NCBI RefSeq assembly: GCF_000169175.1
Contig: NZ_AAWS01000009.1
Coordinates: forward strand, 1 to 64,000
DNA from: Microscilla marina ATCC 23134
GTDB taxonomy: Bacteria; Bacteroidota; Bacteroidia; Cytophagales; Microscillaceae
Direction: 5' to 3'
DNA length: 64,000 nt
Part shown: in pieces, positions 1 to 8,326 of the stretch
Position numbering within the stretch: position 1 is the stretch's first letter
Layout of the letters: every line of letters begins with the position of its first letter
Made by a program: the position numbers and the translations under genes
The notes under the pieces: model-generated
What the model was told of the DNA's origin: nothing
The model's input: the letters and a program-made list of their open reading frames with translations, nothing else
Databases searched by the model: none

Positions 1-97
1 CTTGCTTAGAAGGAGCCTTTGTAAGTTTGGCAATGTGTAGATAGGGCGAAAAAAAAGGAGAATTTGTTTGGAAATTAATTATTCATAGCAGAATAAT

Positions 98-323
98 TGT
101 TGATAACTATAGCAAAAAATGTTCCGTAGGAATGTATTTATTAAATTACTTACTCACAACTTCAGAGAAGTTATCCACATTACTGTCTAGGGTTATCCAC
201 ATTTTTTCCACACCTTATGAACAAGAGTAACGGGGTAATATAAAAAGGTTATCCACATTTTTAGCTATTACATTGATTTTGAATACTTTATTATCAGAGG
301 CTATATGCCAAATTTGTGGATAA
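98..323. other. oriC: Candidate chromosomal replication origin (DnaA-box cluster)
   Basis: Four perfect copies of the consensus DnaA box TTATCCACA lie close together: 171-179, 193-201 and 249-257 on the plus strand and 315-323 on the minus strand (read as TGTGGATAA). Relaxed boxes lie at 204-212 (TTTTCCACA) and 98-106 (minus, TTATCAACA). The boxes sit in non-coding, AT-rich DNA with candidate unwinding stretches on both sides (about 60-160 and 330-420). I noticed only two other perfect boxes in the window, each alone (7503-7511 inside prfA and 55518-55526). Clustered DnaA boxes are the standard hallmark of oriC. No dnaA gene is in the window, which is common in Bacteroidota. An alternative is a DnaA-regulated promoter or titration cluster. 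Confidence 0.72.
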
Positions 324-474
324 CTTTGTGCCGTAAAGCCTGAACTTTATTCGGCAAAAAGGCTTTATCTTGATATTTTTTTCAAAACTTGTAAGAAATA
401 TAAATTTGACTCCACTAATACCATACATTGTCTAAACAGACACTGATTGTTGACAACTAAACCTGTGAATAAAA

Positions 475-1389
475 TTGAACAATATATTAGAAGTTAAAAA
501 TATCTATAAAAACTACGCTGATCATCAGGCACTAAAAGATGTTTCGATCAGTGTTCCAGCCCAATCTATATTTGGTTTGTTAGGCCCTAATGGAGCTGGA
601 AAAACAAGCTTGATTCGTATCATTACTCAAATCATAAGCAAAGACCAAGGAACAGTTACTTTCGATGGACAAGTTTTGGAGCCCCAACATGTACGAAATA
701 TGGGGTATTTACCCGAAGAACGTGGTTTGTACAAAAAAATGAAAGTAGGTGAACAACTTTTATACCTGGCACAACTCAAAGGCTTACCCCGTAAAGAAGC
801 ACTGAGTAGGATTAAGTTATGGTTTGAAAAATTTGAAATGAAACCCTGGTGGAAGAAAAATGTGATGGATTTGTCAAAGGGAATGCAACAAAAAGTACAG
901 TTTGTTGCTACGGTTTTACACCAACCCAAATTAATTATTTTGGATGAACCCTTTTCTGGTTTTGATCCAGTAAATGCTAACCTTATCAAAGACGAAATAC
1001 TTAAATTAAGAGAGCAAGGAAGCACCATTATATTTTCTACCCATCGTATGGAGTCAGTAGAAGAGCTTTGCGACCACATTGCTTTGATCAACAAGTCACA
1101 AAAAGTATTGGAAGGTAAAACTAAAGAGGTAAAAGATACTTATAAAACCAATACCTACCTGGTAGACTATGAAGGGCAACTCAATGGAGACTTGAGCGAA
1201 CATTTTAAAATAAAAGAAACCACAAGTTTGGGTGAACACCTACAAAGAACAGCAATTCAGTTGGATTCTAACACGGTCTCTCCCAACGATTTACTAGCGC
1301 AACTTATCACACAGGTAAGTGTTCAGGCTTTTCAAGAGCGTATTCCAAGTATCAATGATATATTTATCAAACTAGTAAGTGGTGAATAA
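475..1389 (+). CDS. ABC transporter ATP-binding protein (NatA/ABC-2 type)
   Basis: Cytoplasmic ATPase of an ABC-2 exporter. The Walker A motif GPNGAGKTS is at residues 37-45, the signature LSKGMQQK near 134, Walker B LIILDEP near 153, and an H-loop in STHRM. The C-terminal 80 or so residues fit the accessory domain (DUF4162-like) found in NatA/YhaQ-type ATPases. The degenerate signature (LSKGMQ instead of LSGGQ) is normal for this branch. The start must be non-ATG: an in-frame stop lies at 466-468, so TTG at 475 is the best choice. The permease gene follows 40 bp downstream in the same direction, so the two probably form one exporter. The substrate is unknown; Na+ export is known for NatAB but cannot be inferred here. 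Confidence 0.93.
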   Translation: MNNILEVKNIYKNYADHQALKDVSISVPAQSIFGLLGPNGAGKTSLIRIITQIISKDQGTVTFDGQVLEPQHVRNMGYLPEERGLYKKMKVGEQLLYLAQLKGLPRKEALSRIKLWFEKFEMKPWWKKNVMDLSKGMQQKVQFVATVLHQPKLIILDEPFSGFDPVNANLIKDEILKLREQGSTIIFSTHRMESVEELCDHIALINKSQKVLEGKTKEVKDTYKTNTYLVDYEGQLNGDLSEHFKIKETTSLGEHLQRTAIQLDSNTVSPNDLLAQLITQVSVQAFQERIPSINDIFIKLVSGE

Positions 1390-1429
1390 CCAGTCTTAAA
1401 ACATTCATCTTTATTTAAAATTAACAACC

Positions 1430-2737
1430 GTGAACAAGATATTATTAATTATACAACGAGAATACTTGGTAAGGGTAAGAAAAAAATCATTTGTGATTAT
1501 GACTTTACTTGCCCCTTTGTTATTTGCGGGACTTTTGATTGGACCTGTTCTGCTTGACAAAAACGTAAATAAGGGCAAAGTAATAGGGGTGTTGGATGAG
1601 AGTGGGATTTTTGAAAAAAAATTGGAGAAAAAGAGCGACCTCAAGTTTGTTTATATAAAAGATGCATTGGCTGAAGCAAAGAAAAAACTTCCCAAATCTA
1701 CCTATACCGCGTTGTTGTATATTCCTAAAACAACCATTAACGACTTATCAGGTATTAAACTGTTTTCTGAAAAGAGTGTGAGTGTAGATATTCAAAGAAG
1801 CGTCGAGAAAGCTGTTCGACAAGCGACTGAGAATATAAAGCTACTTAATTCGGGAATAGATCAAAAAGTGTTGAGTGGCATCAAAACTGACGTATCTATT
1901 GAAACCCAAAACCTCAAAGGACAGGAGAGTAGCGCTACTGCTGCTTTTATTTTAGGGTATGTGGCGGCGTTTCTGATTTACTTTGCCATATTCTTATATG
2001 GTGTACAAATTATGCGAGGAGTAATAGAAGAAAAAGTGAGTCGCATTATAGAAGTAATGATTTCTTCGGTAAAACCTTTTCAAATGATGATGGGAAAAAT
2101 TATAGGTGTAGCCCTTATTGGCCTTACCCAGTTTGTACTTTGGATTGGCCTTACCATTGCCATTACTACAGTGGTGTTTCAGGTGATGGATAAAGATAAG
2201 GTAACCCAACAGACTACTGAAAGAATGATGAAAAATACCGATCCTGCCACCCAAGCCAAAATAGTTGAGCAAACATCTAAAGGCACTAAAATGATGGATG
2301 CTCTTCAAACAATTCCATTGACTAGCGTGATCCTGTCGTTTTTGTTTTACTTTATTGGTGGCTATTTGCTCTACAGTGCCATGTTTGCCGCAGTAGGCTC
2401 AGCAGCTGATACCGAAACTGATACACAGCAATTTGTAATGCCCATATCTCTGCCACTGATATTTTCTATTGTAGCAGCATCAGCTATTATCAAAGACCCC
2501 AATGGTCCCTTGGCATTTTGGATGTCAATGATTCCCTTTACTTCGCCTGTGGCTATGATGTTACGCATTCCTTACGGAGTAGCTGCCTGGGAGATTGTGC
2601 TCTCTATGACATTGTTAATCATTGGGTTTATAACTATTACCTGGCTTGCTGGGCGTATTTACCGAATAGGTGTATTGATGTATGGTAAAAAGGTGAGTTT
2701 CAAAGAAATAGGAAAGTGGATGTTTTATAAGATGTAA
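1430..2737 (+). CDS. ABC-2 type transporter permease (NatB-like)
   Basis: Membrane partner of the preceding ATPase. It has the ABC-2 exporter layout: a first membrane segment at about residues 22-42, a soluble extracytoplasmic domain of about 120 residues, then a block of five or so membrane helices from residue 168 to the C-terminus. The sequence VIEEKVSRIIEVMISSV after the second helix is the conserved cytoplasmic coupling motif of this family. The start is GTG, so neither gene of the pair starts with ATG. A strong hairpin terminator follows at 2762-2801. Substrate unknown. Confidence 0.92.
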   Translation: MNKILLIIQREYLVRVRKKSFVIMTLLAPLLFAGLLIGPVLLDKNVNKGKVIGVLDESGIFEKKLEKKSDLKFVYIKDALAEAKKKLPKSTYTALLYIPKTTINDLSGIKLFSEKSVSVDIQRSVEKAVRQATENIKLLNSGIDQKVLSGIKTDVSIETQNLKGQESSATAAFILGYVAAFLIYFAIFLYGVQIMRGVIEEKVSRIIEVMISSVKPFQMMMGKIIGVALIGLTQFVLWIGLTIAITTVVFQVMDKDKVTQQTTERMMKNTDPATQAKIVEQTSKGTKMMDALQTIPLTSVILSFLFYFIGGYLLYSAMFAAVGSAADTETDTQQFVMPISLPLIFSIVAASAIIKDPNGPLAFWMSMIPFTSPVAMMLRIPYGVAAWEIVLSMTLLIIGFITITWLAGRIYRIGVLMYGKKVSFKEIGKWMFYKM

Positions 2738-2761
2738 ATTTTGGTTTTCATATATTATACA

Positions 2762-2801
2762 AAAATGCCCTTGTAACTATCTGTTGTTACAAGGGCATTT
2801 T
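2762..2801. terminator. Bidirectional intrinsic terminator
   Basis: Perfect 16-bp stem (AAAATGCCCTTGTAAC at 2762-2777, its complement at 2786-2801) with an 8-nt loop and A/T tracts at both ends. It lies between the convergent ABC permease and lipoprotein genes and can serve both. Confidence 0.9.
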
Positions 2802-2816
2802 TATTGTCATAATGAA

Positions 2817-3437
2817 TTACTTTCTGCGTCTTCTTTTCTTTTTATCTTGTCGCTCTTTAGTGATTTGTTTGATTACGGTATTTCTGTCAAAGTGGACACT
2901 CCACATACCTACCGAACCGTTAAGATAAATAGGAGCTATAAACAAAAATTTTCGACGTTTTTCTGCGTATTGAATGCCTGGTTTTAAAGCGATTTCCTCA
3001 TTTTTAAATTTAGTAAGGAGTTGAGCTTCTATGGGGTATAAATCATCCAGCGATTTGCGCTCAAAGTTGATGGCTTCTATGTTTACCTGATATTTTTTTG
3101 CCAACGAGTCTATGTGATCGATTGGCAAAAGACGGCTAAACTCTTTCGAGGAGGCAATCGTTTTTTCTTCTATCCCCTTGGTAGTTGCCCGGTTGAGGTA
3201 TTTTTGCGCTAAACGGCTTATTTCCCCTCCTTTTTTACCTACCCATTCTTTGAACTCTGGTTCTGATATACGTTGAATCTTACGATTTTTTATTGCACTA
3301 TTGATCGCTTCCATATCGTGCCCATAATCTTTGAGCGTTTTTTTTTGGCATGCATTCAGTGTAGTAAAAACACTGAGCAAAAAAATAGCATGCAAAGCAT
3401 GCTTAAATATGTTAAGAAAATGATTTTTTATTGTCAT
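2817..3437 (-). CDS. Lipoprotein of unknown function next to a HAMP-GAF-PAS sensor
   Basis: A 206-residue protein with a lipoprotein signal peptide: hydrophobic segment at 15-27 and lipobox LNAC with Cys30. The mature part is mainly helical and ends in a basic tail (KKKRRRRK). The middle region, where a conserved Arg-Ser-Leu is followed by an acidic helix and then an APIY strand, faintly recalls the Tll0287-like (DUF3365) sensor fold, but no CxxCH haem motif is present; this resemblance is tentative. Its ATG overlaps the stop of the upstream sensor gene by 4 bp (ATGA, 3434-3437), so the two are translationally coupled and probably act together. Function not recognised. Confidence 0.8.
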   Translation of the reverse strand: MTIKNHFLNIFKHALHAIFLLSVFTTLNACQKKTLKDYGHDMEAINSAIKNRKIQRISEPEFKEWVGKKGGEISRLAQKYLNRATTKGIEEKTIASSKEFSRLLPIDHIDSLAKKYQVNIEAINFERKSLDDLYPIEAQLLTKFKNEEIALKPGIQYAEKRRKFLFIAPIYLNGSVGMWSVHFDRNTVIKQITKERQDKKKRRRRK

Positions 3438-5404
3438 GCAATTTCGGCGTTTATTCCTGAAATGTCATTCAGTAAAAATAGATAATGTTGAATTTTTCCT
3501 TTTTCGTTTCTGATGGCAGCGGCGTTTACCTTTACCATAATTCTGTCAGATGACTTGGTATTGAGGTATAAAAACTCACTGTATTTATGTCCTTTTGTAA
3601 GGCGTGATTTAGCATATTCTACTTTGTCATAAGACTCAAATACATGCTCAATGGCCATTCCTTTCAGTTCGGCCGTTTCATATTGTAGCTTAGCCTCAGT
3701 AAGTTCATTGGCAGAAGTAATAAAAAACCTTGTGTCAGTTCTGATAACCAAATTTGTCAGTTCTAACAACTCATTGACCTCTTTAGATTCATATTGTGAC
3801 TTTTCTGTACTTTCTTGGGTAGCCTGTAGCTCTTCCATATTCTGGCGCATCTCTTCTTCCTGACTTCTCATTTGCTCTGTCATCATAGTAGATTCATCTA
3901 GCAAACGGTTGGTACGTTCGGTAGTTTTTACAGAGGCAATTGCTGAGGCAATGCTTTCTGCAATATTCTCTACAAATTTTACTTCATACTCCTCAAACAC
4001 GTTAAATGATGCCAACTCTACGACCCCAAAAACCTCTTCATTTAGTTTCAAAGGTACAATCAATAAACTTCTGGGGTTAGCTTCCCCTAGTCCCGAAGTA
4101 ATACTTACATAATCATTTGGTATTTCGGTAAGGTGAATCGTTTCTCCTTCTTGCCAAGCTTGTCCAGTGAGCCCATCTCCTCGATAAACACGTTTTTCAA
4201 GGTATTTTTTAGAATCCCAGGCATAACAAGATACAAGCGACATATACATTTCGTCTGACTTATTGTCTAAGTCTTCCACGATAAACAATCCTCCTTGATT
4301 GGCTTCTACATATTTTACCAGGTTTGATATAATCAAATCTGATAGATTTTTAAGATCAGTAGCTTTTTTACCTACCAGTTCACCAAATCTTGCGAGTCCT
4401 GTTGTAGACCAGTTACGGCGACGATCCTCTTCAGCCACTTTTGCCAAGTTGTCACGCATCTCCAGTAGTGCGTTTCCTAATACATCTTTGTCACTCAAAG
4501 GAGTAAATGATGCCTGGTAATTACCTTTACCAATATTTTCGGCAAATCGGGACGTTTCTCGTAATCCGTTTACCAGCTTTCCGGCAGAGTCTGCCATTTC
4601 TCCAATTTCGTCTTTTTTGAATGGGTAACCTTGTTCAGAAGGAAGCTCTCCAGTACCAAGTTTTACAAATACACTATTGATGTACTTGATCGGATCTACA
4701 ATATTACGGCGAGTAATAAAATATGCTCCCAACCCAACCATTACAGATAATACAGCCAGAATGATGGTGAGTAACTGTTGGTTTTTAATGGAGTCGATCA
4801 AGTCTTTTTGTGAATTCTCTGTTTCCTTCTTTTTCTGAAGTGCTATTTGATCAAGTTGAGCAATGATTTTTTTATATAAAGGAAAAATTTGACTATCAAC
4901 AATTTCAGAAGCTACTGATGTAGTGATTAAATCCTCGTAATCGTCAAACTCCACGATCTTATTCATAATCTCTTCCTTCTGTATCTTCTGGAGCCTCTCA
5001 AAGTTGGTGAAAACCTGATCAAGTGTCTTTGCCAATTGCTTATTTTCCCACTTACTTTGAAGCTGTACCAACTTATCTTTAAACTCAGGGTAATCATTAT
5101 GAATCTTTTTTAATGAGTCTTTATCATCATCACTGGTACGTGAAGAAATCCAACTAATGGTATACATGCGCGATTGGGTAACCAATAGTTTAAAGTTTCT
5201 TATTTCTTCGAGAGAAGGGTTCACCACATTGTAAGAGTTTTTGGTAATGGCGGCACTATCTCTTAGTGTAATCAAACTAAAAGTAGCATTAGACATAAAA
5301 AAGAATATAAGAATGGCAAAACCAGCGAGTATACGTTGGCTAATAGATAGGGTAAACCCCGTTTTACGTCTTTTTTTTGTAGGTTTTTGTGTGATATCTG
5401 TCAT
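3434..5404 (-). CDS. Membrane sensor with 4-helix periplasmic domain, HAMP, GAF and PAS; no catalytic output
   Basis: A 656-residue inner-membrane signalling protein. In order: cytoplasmic N-terminus, membrane helix about 24-46, periplasmic helical domain of about 165 residues like 4HB_MCP sensors, membrane helix about 211-232, HAMP linker 233-285 (DPIKYINSVF) with a second HAMP-like stretch to about 330, a GAF domain about 345-490 (GLFIVEDL; GDGLTGQAW), an acidic coiled coil about 500-540, and a C-terminal PAS-like domain. No histidine kinase, GGDEF, SpoIIE or MCP signalling domain is seen, so the output must go through a partner protein. It is coupled to the lipoprotein gene downstream and lies 143 bp after a YfiR-like gene on the same strand. 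Confidence 0.87.
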   Translation of the reverse strand: MTDITQKPTKKRRKTGFTLSISQRILAGFAILIFFFMSNATFSLITLRDSAAITKNSYNVVNPSLEEIRNFKLLVTQSRMYTISWISSRTSDDDKDSLKKIHNDYPEFKDKLVQLQSKWENKQLAKTLDQVFTNFERLQKIQKEEIMNKIVEFDDYEDLITTSVASEIVDSQIFPLYKKIIAQLDQIALQKKKETENSQKDLIDSIKNQQLLTIILAVLSVMVGLGAYFITRRNIVDPIKYINSVFVKLGTGELPSEQGYPFKKDEIGEMADSAGKLVNGLRETSRFAENIGKGNYQASFTPLSDKDVLGNALLEMRDNLAKVAEEDRRRNWSTTGLARFGELVGKKATDLKNLSDLIISNLVKYVEANQGGLFIVEDLDNKSDEMYMSLVSCYAWDSKKYLEKRVYRGDGLTGQAWQEGETIHLTEIPNDYVSITSGLGEANPRSLLIVPLKLNEEVFGVVELASFNVFEEYEVKFVENIAESIASAIASVKTTERTNRLLDESTMMTEQMRSQEEEMRQNMEELQATQESTEKSQYESKEVNELLELTNLVIRTDTRFFITSANELTEAKLQYETAELKGMAIEHVFESYDKVEYAKSRLTKGHKYSEFLYLNTKSSDRIMVKVNAAAIRNEKGKIQHYLFLLNDISGINAEIA

Positions 5405-5469
5405 GACAAAAGGTAGCTATAAAATCTGTAATTGACTGACATTGAGAGTATATACAAATATAAACAAAA

Positions 5470-5490
5470 AAAAGCCTTTTCAAGGCTTTT
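5470..5490 (-). terminator. Intrinsic terminator after the YfiR-like gene
   Basis: Stem AAAAGCCTT (5470-5478) and AAGGCTTTT (5482-5490) with a 3-nt loop. The A-run at about 5466-5473 gives a U-tract on the minus strand. It lies between the YfiR-like gene and the HAMP sensor gene, so read-through into the sensor gene is probably partial. Confidence 0.7.
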
Positions 5491-5547
5491 CTTTTATATC
5501 GTTTACACTAAACAGATAAATAACTACATTTTGTATGATTATGTTTG

Positions 5548-6090
5548 CTATTTACCCATTACTGGAATGGCAAATCTTTTCAAGTTTCGTGAGACAATCA
5601 AGCCACGGTTTGCCGTAGCGTTTTGGTTAAGCTCAAATCGCCATCTACCGTTCCTAAGAACAAAATTGATACCACTTCCCGATTGAGCCATTCCACGCTT
5701 TTCGGTAACTACCAGCATGGGGGAACGGGGAAAACTTTGATTGATAGTAGGTAAATAAGAACTTTTTGAACTTGGAATAAACAGTATGTGACAATTGTTG
5801 ATTTGAGACAAGCTGCCAAACCTCTTAATAACAATCCTTTGTCTTTTCATTCCAGCTGTCTTTCGTGCAGCCATCTTTTGTAATTCGCGTATGATAGGTG
5901 AGTTGCCTAATACACCAATTACAAAATCTCCTGATTGATAGTTTTTAGGCCATTTGATGAGCTTGGTAAAATTATAGATAAACACTGTATGAAACCTATA
6001 ATCTCTGATTTGTGCCGATGCATTGAAAGCAAGACTAGAGAAGAGCATTGACAGAAGAACAACAAGTGCACTTATTTTTACACTTTTCAT
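5548..6090 (-). CDS. YfiR/DUF4154 family periplasmic protein
   Basis: A 180-residue secreted protein: signal peptide to about residue 26 (ASAQ), then a YfiR-type fold. Family signatures are IYNFTKLIKWP, where an aromatic-rich helix precedes Trp-Pro; the strand FVIGVLGNSPI; the segment CHILFIPSSKS; and a C-terminal INFVLRNGRWRFELN. YfiR proteins sit in the periplasm and repress an inner-membrane HAMP partner (YfiN in Pseudomonas). Here the next gene on the strand encodes a HAMP membrane sensor, followed by a lipoprotein, which matches YfiBNR in topology but without a GGDEF enzyme. The family is clear; the partner assignment is inference. Confidence 0.87.
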   Translation of the reverse strand: MKSVKISALVVLLSMLFSSLAFNASAQIRDYRFHTVFIYNFTKLIKWPKNYQSGDFVIGVLGNSPIIRELQKMAARKTAGMKRQRIVIKRFGSLSQINNCHILFIPSSKSSYLPTINQSFPRSPMLVVTEKRGMAQSGSGINFVLRNGRWRFELNQNATANRGLIVSRNLKRFAIPVMGK

Positions 6091-6485
6091 TGGGAATACT
6101 ATGTATTTAGTCCGAAAATTTGTTTAAAACTTATTCGCATAGTTAAGGCATAGTTGTATTTTTGCTGAAAAAAATACAACTATCTGTGCAAAAGTATTGA
6201 AATACCATCAAACACGCAACTTTACCCATTGGTTTTCGTATGGTGGAAGTTACACTTGTACCAAATATCTTACAAAAACAATTCTCATGAATATTATGAA
6301 ATTTGCTCTGTTTTAGTTATACCCCTTTTTCCCTCCCTAAATGTACAAAAAGCTGCACAATTTAACACCTGTAATTGCTTATATTTTGCAATTATGATGG
6401 TAAACAGCTCTTTTTAGTGTTTTTTAAGCTAAAACCAATTTTTAATTTTATTTTCAAAATAAATAACAAAATCTATAATAATGTT

Positions 6486-6511
6486 CTCACCTGTTCATGC
6501 ACAGGTGTGAG
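6486..6511. promoter_or_regulatory. Palindromic operator-like site upstream of prfA
   Basis: Inverted repeat with arms CACCTGT (6488-6494) and ACAGGTG (6501-6507) around a 6-nt centre. The inner half-sites ACCTGT and ACAGGT equal those of the classical lux box, but the spacing here is 6 nt, not 8. It ends 10 bp upstream of a TATATTTG element, so a bound protein would cover the expected -33 region. It could also be a hairpin in a longer upstream transcript. The binding protein is unknown. Confidence 0.4.
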
Positions 6512-6521
6512 TACTTGTTTT

Positions 6522-6529
6522 TATATTTG
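6522..6529 (+). promoter_or_regulatory. Candidate Bacteroidota -7 promoter element of prfA
   Basis: TATATTTG matches the TAnnTTTG -7 consensus of the Bacteroidota primary sigma factor. It lies 47 bp before the prfA ATG. A clear TTTG -33 element is not present; that zone is occupied by the palindrome. Confidence 0.4.
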
Positions 6530-6576
6530 CGTTATTTTTTTGAATTTTGAGTAGTTTTCATACATAAAAATATATT

Positions 6577-7647
6577 ATGATTGACAAGTTAGAAGCAATC
6601 AAAGAAAGATTTGATGAAGTAGGTCAGTTGATCGTAAAGCCTGAAACTATACAAGACATGGACTTGTATACCAAGCTGACTAAAGAATATAAAGACTTAG
6701 AAAAAGTTGTTGAAAAGTATAATGAATATAAGATTGTACTAGAGAATATAGATACTTCCAAAGAAATTTTGTCAACTGAAAAAGATCCTGAAATGAAGGA
6801 AATGGCAAAAATGGAACTGGAAGAGTTAAATCCTCAAAAAGAGAAAATAGAGGAAGAGTTAAAAACGCTATTGATTCCCAAAGATCCAAATGATAGTAAA
6901 AATGTGATTCTTGAGATTCGTGGTGGAGCCGGAGGCGATGAAGCAGCTATTTTTGCGGGTGATTTGCTAAGAATGTATCAACGATTTGCTGAAAAACGAA
7001 AGTGGAAGTTTGAATTAATGGACTTTACTGATGGTAGTTCGGGCGGTTTCAAGGAAGTAGTGTGTTCTATTTCAGGTGAGGACGTGTATGGAATGATGAA
7101 GTATGAGTCGGGAGTACACCGAGTACAACGTGTGCCTGCTACCGAAACTCAAGGACGAGTGCATACATCAGCAGCCAGTGTGGCAGTATTGCCCGAAATG
7201 GAAGACGTAGAGGTAAACATTGACCCAAGTGATGTAAGAAGTGATTATTTCTGTTCGTCAGGACCTGGTGGACAGTCTGTCAACACTACTTATTCAGCGG
7301 TTCGTCTTACTCATATTCCTACGGGCATTGTGGTATCTTGCCAAGATGAAAAATCACAGATTAAGAACAAAGCTAAAGCAATGAAAGTGCTGCGCTCTAA
7401 ATTGTATGAAATTGAGTTATCGAAACAGCAAGAAGAGTTAGGTGCACAGCGTAAGTCAATGGTAGGAAGTGGTGATAGGTCAGATAAAATCCGTACTTAT
7501 AATTATCCACAAGGAAGGGTTACAGATCATCGCATCAAATATACTGTACACAACTTGCCCAACGTGATGGATGGTGAAATTGCTGATTTTATCGAGAGCT
7601 TGCGTTTGGCAGATAATGCTGAAAAAATGAAGTCAGGCACCACCTAA
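6577..7647 (+). CDS. prfA: Peptide chain release factor 1
   Basis: Cytoplasmic translation termination factor that reads UAA and UAG. The tripeptide anticodon-like motif PAT is at residues 187-189 in RVPATETQGR, the form that marks RF1 rather than RF2 (SPF). The catalytic GGQ loop is at 231-233 (SSGPGGQSVN). The length of 356 matches the family. The N-terminal helical domain (1-100) is followed by the RF-specific and peptidyl-tRNA hydrolase-like domains. The gene stands alone, with several hundred bp of non-coding DNA on each side. No programmed frameshift is needed, as expected for RF1. Confidence 0.98.
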   Translation: MIDKLEAIKERFDEVGQLIVKPETIQDMDLYTKLTKEYKDLEKVVEKYNEYKIVLENIDTSKEILSTEKDPEMKEMAKMELEELNPQKEKIEEELKTLLIPKDPNDSKNVILEIRGGAGGDEAAIFAGDLLRMYQRFAEKRKWKFELMDFTDGSSGGFKEVVCSISGEDVYGMMKYESGVHRVQRVPATETQGRVHTSAASVAVLPEMEDVEVNIDPSDVRSDYFCSSGPGGQSVNTTYSAVRLTHIPTGIVVSCQDEKSQIKNKAKAMKVLRSKLYEIELSKQQEELGAQRKSMVGSGDRSDKIRTYNYPQGRVTDHRIKYTVHNLPNVMDGEIADFIESLRLADNAEKMKSGTT

Positions 7648-8326
7648 ATTGTATTTTTAGCTGATTTTACAAACTGTTTATTGCAATACTAAATTCCTAT
7701 GAGTATTCATTCATAATGTTGATTAAAGCTCTTGAATTCCTCCCTTCAAGGGTTTTAGTCATCATTGAATGTCCTTTGCATAATAGTTTCAGTTTAAAAC
7801 TCGTTGGGTTTAATTGTGGCGTGTGGACTGATTTACTAAGTAGCCTTGATGGAGCTACAGCAACTGTGATGGCAAAAACCAACCAACCTTCCTTTGTTTC
7901 TATACAGCTTTATACTTGTGATATAGACTCACCTTTAGACATTCTGATTGTTTAAAAAAAGTGGTTGGTTAGGCAATATTTTCACTATGAATTAGACAAT
8001 ACCTATAGGGTAAATTATAGGCAATGCCACATAAAATAACTCAGTACTGAAAGTTTTAAATAAGAAGCTTTTTTTGAGTTAAAAAAAGCTTCTTTATGCA
8101 AATTAGCTGCACAAAATTATAGAATTATAGTGGAATAACATATCTTTGAACGAATGCATAAAATAAATACAATAAAATGTATAAGTGCTTTTGTACCTGG
8201 CTTTTTTGCTGGATTATGTTAAAGCCAGATATTTAGGGCATAGAATATGCATACAAGAGAATCACAAAGAATTTAAATTAATAGATACTATTACCTAAGC
8301 ATAGTAGCTTAAAACTTATAGTAAGC
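7648..8326. other. Long intergenic region between prfA and the isoaspartyl peptidase
   Basis: A 679-bp gap. It holds a strong hairpin at 8062-8094 and a second inverted repeat with perfect 8-bp arms (CTGGCTTT 8197-8204, AAAGCCAG 8221-8228). A 79-codon frame at 7716-7955 looks like chance. Nothing else recognisable. Confidence 0.5.
8062..8094. terminator. Intrinsic terminator-like hairpin
   Basis: Perfect 14-bp stem: AAGAAGCTTTTTTT (8062-8075) and AAAAAAAGCTTCTT (8081-8094) with loop GAGTT. It lies about 415 bp after prfA, so it either ends a long 3' extension or an unannotated transcript. Confidence 0.5.

Larger units (their letters stand above)
6091..6576. other. Divergent intergenic region between the YfiR-like gene and prfA
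   Basis: A 486-bp AT-rich gap holding the upstream regions of both genes. Apart from the palindrome and promoter-like element upstream of prfA (listed separately), I see no gene. A 62-codon frame at 6229-6417 has a composition typical of chance ORFs. Confidence 0.6.

Noticed and set aside
7716-7955. A 79-codon plus-strand frame after prfA
   Set aside because: No signal peptide, domain or conserved pattern, and the opposite strand has an equally long frame over the same bases, which is typical of chance.
8062-8094. Hairpin as an attenuator or riboswitch of the isoaspartyl peptidase
   Set aside because: It is 230 bp before the start codon, with no alternative pairing or leader peptide visible; a plain terminator is simpler.
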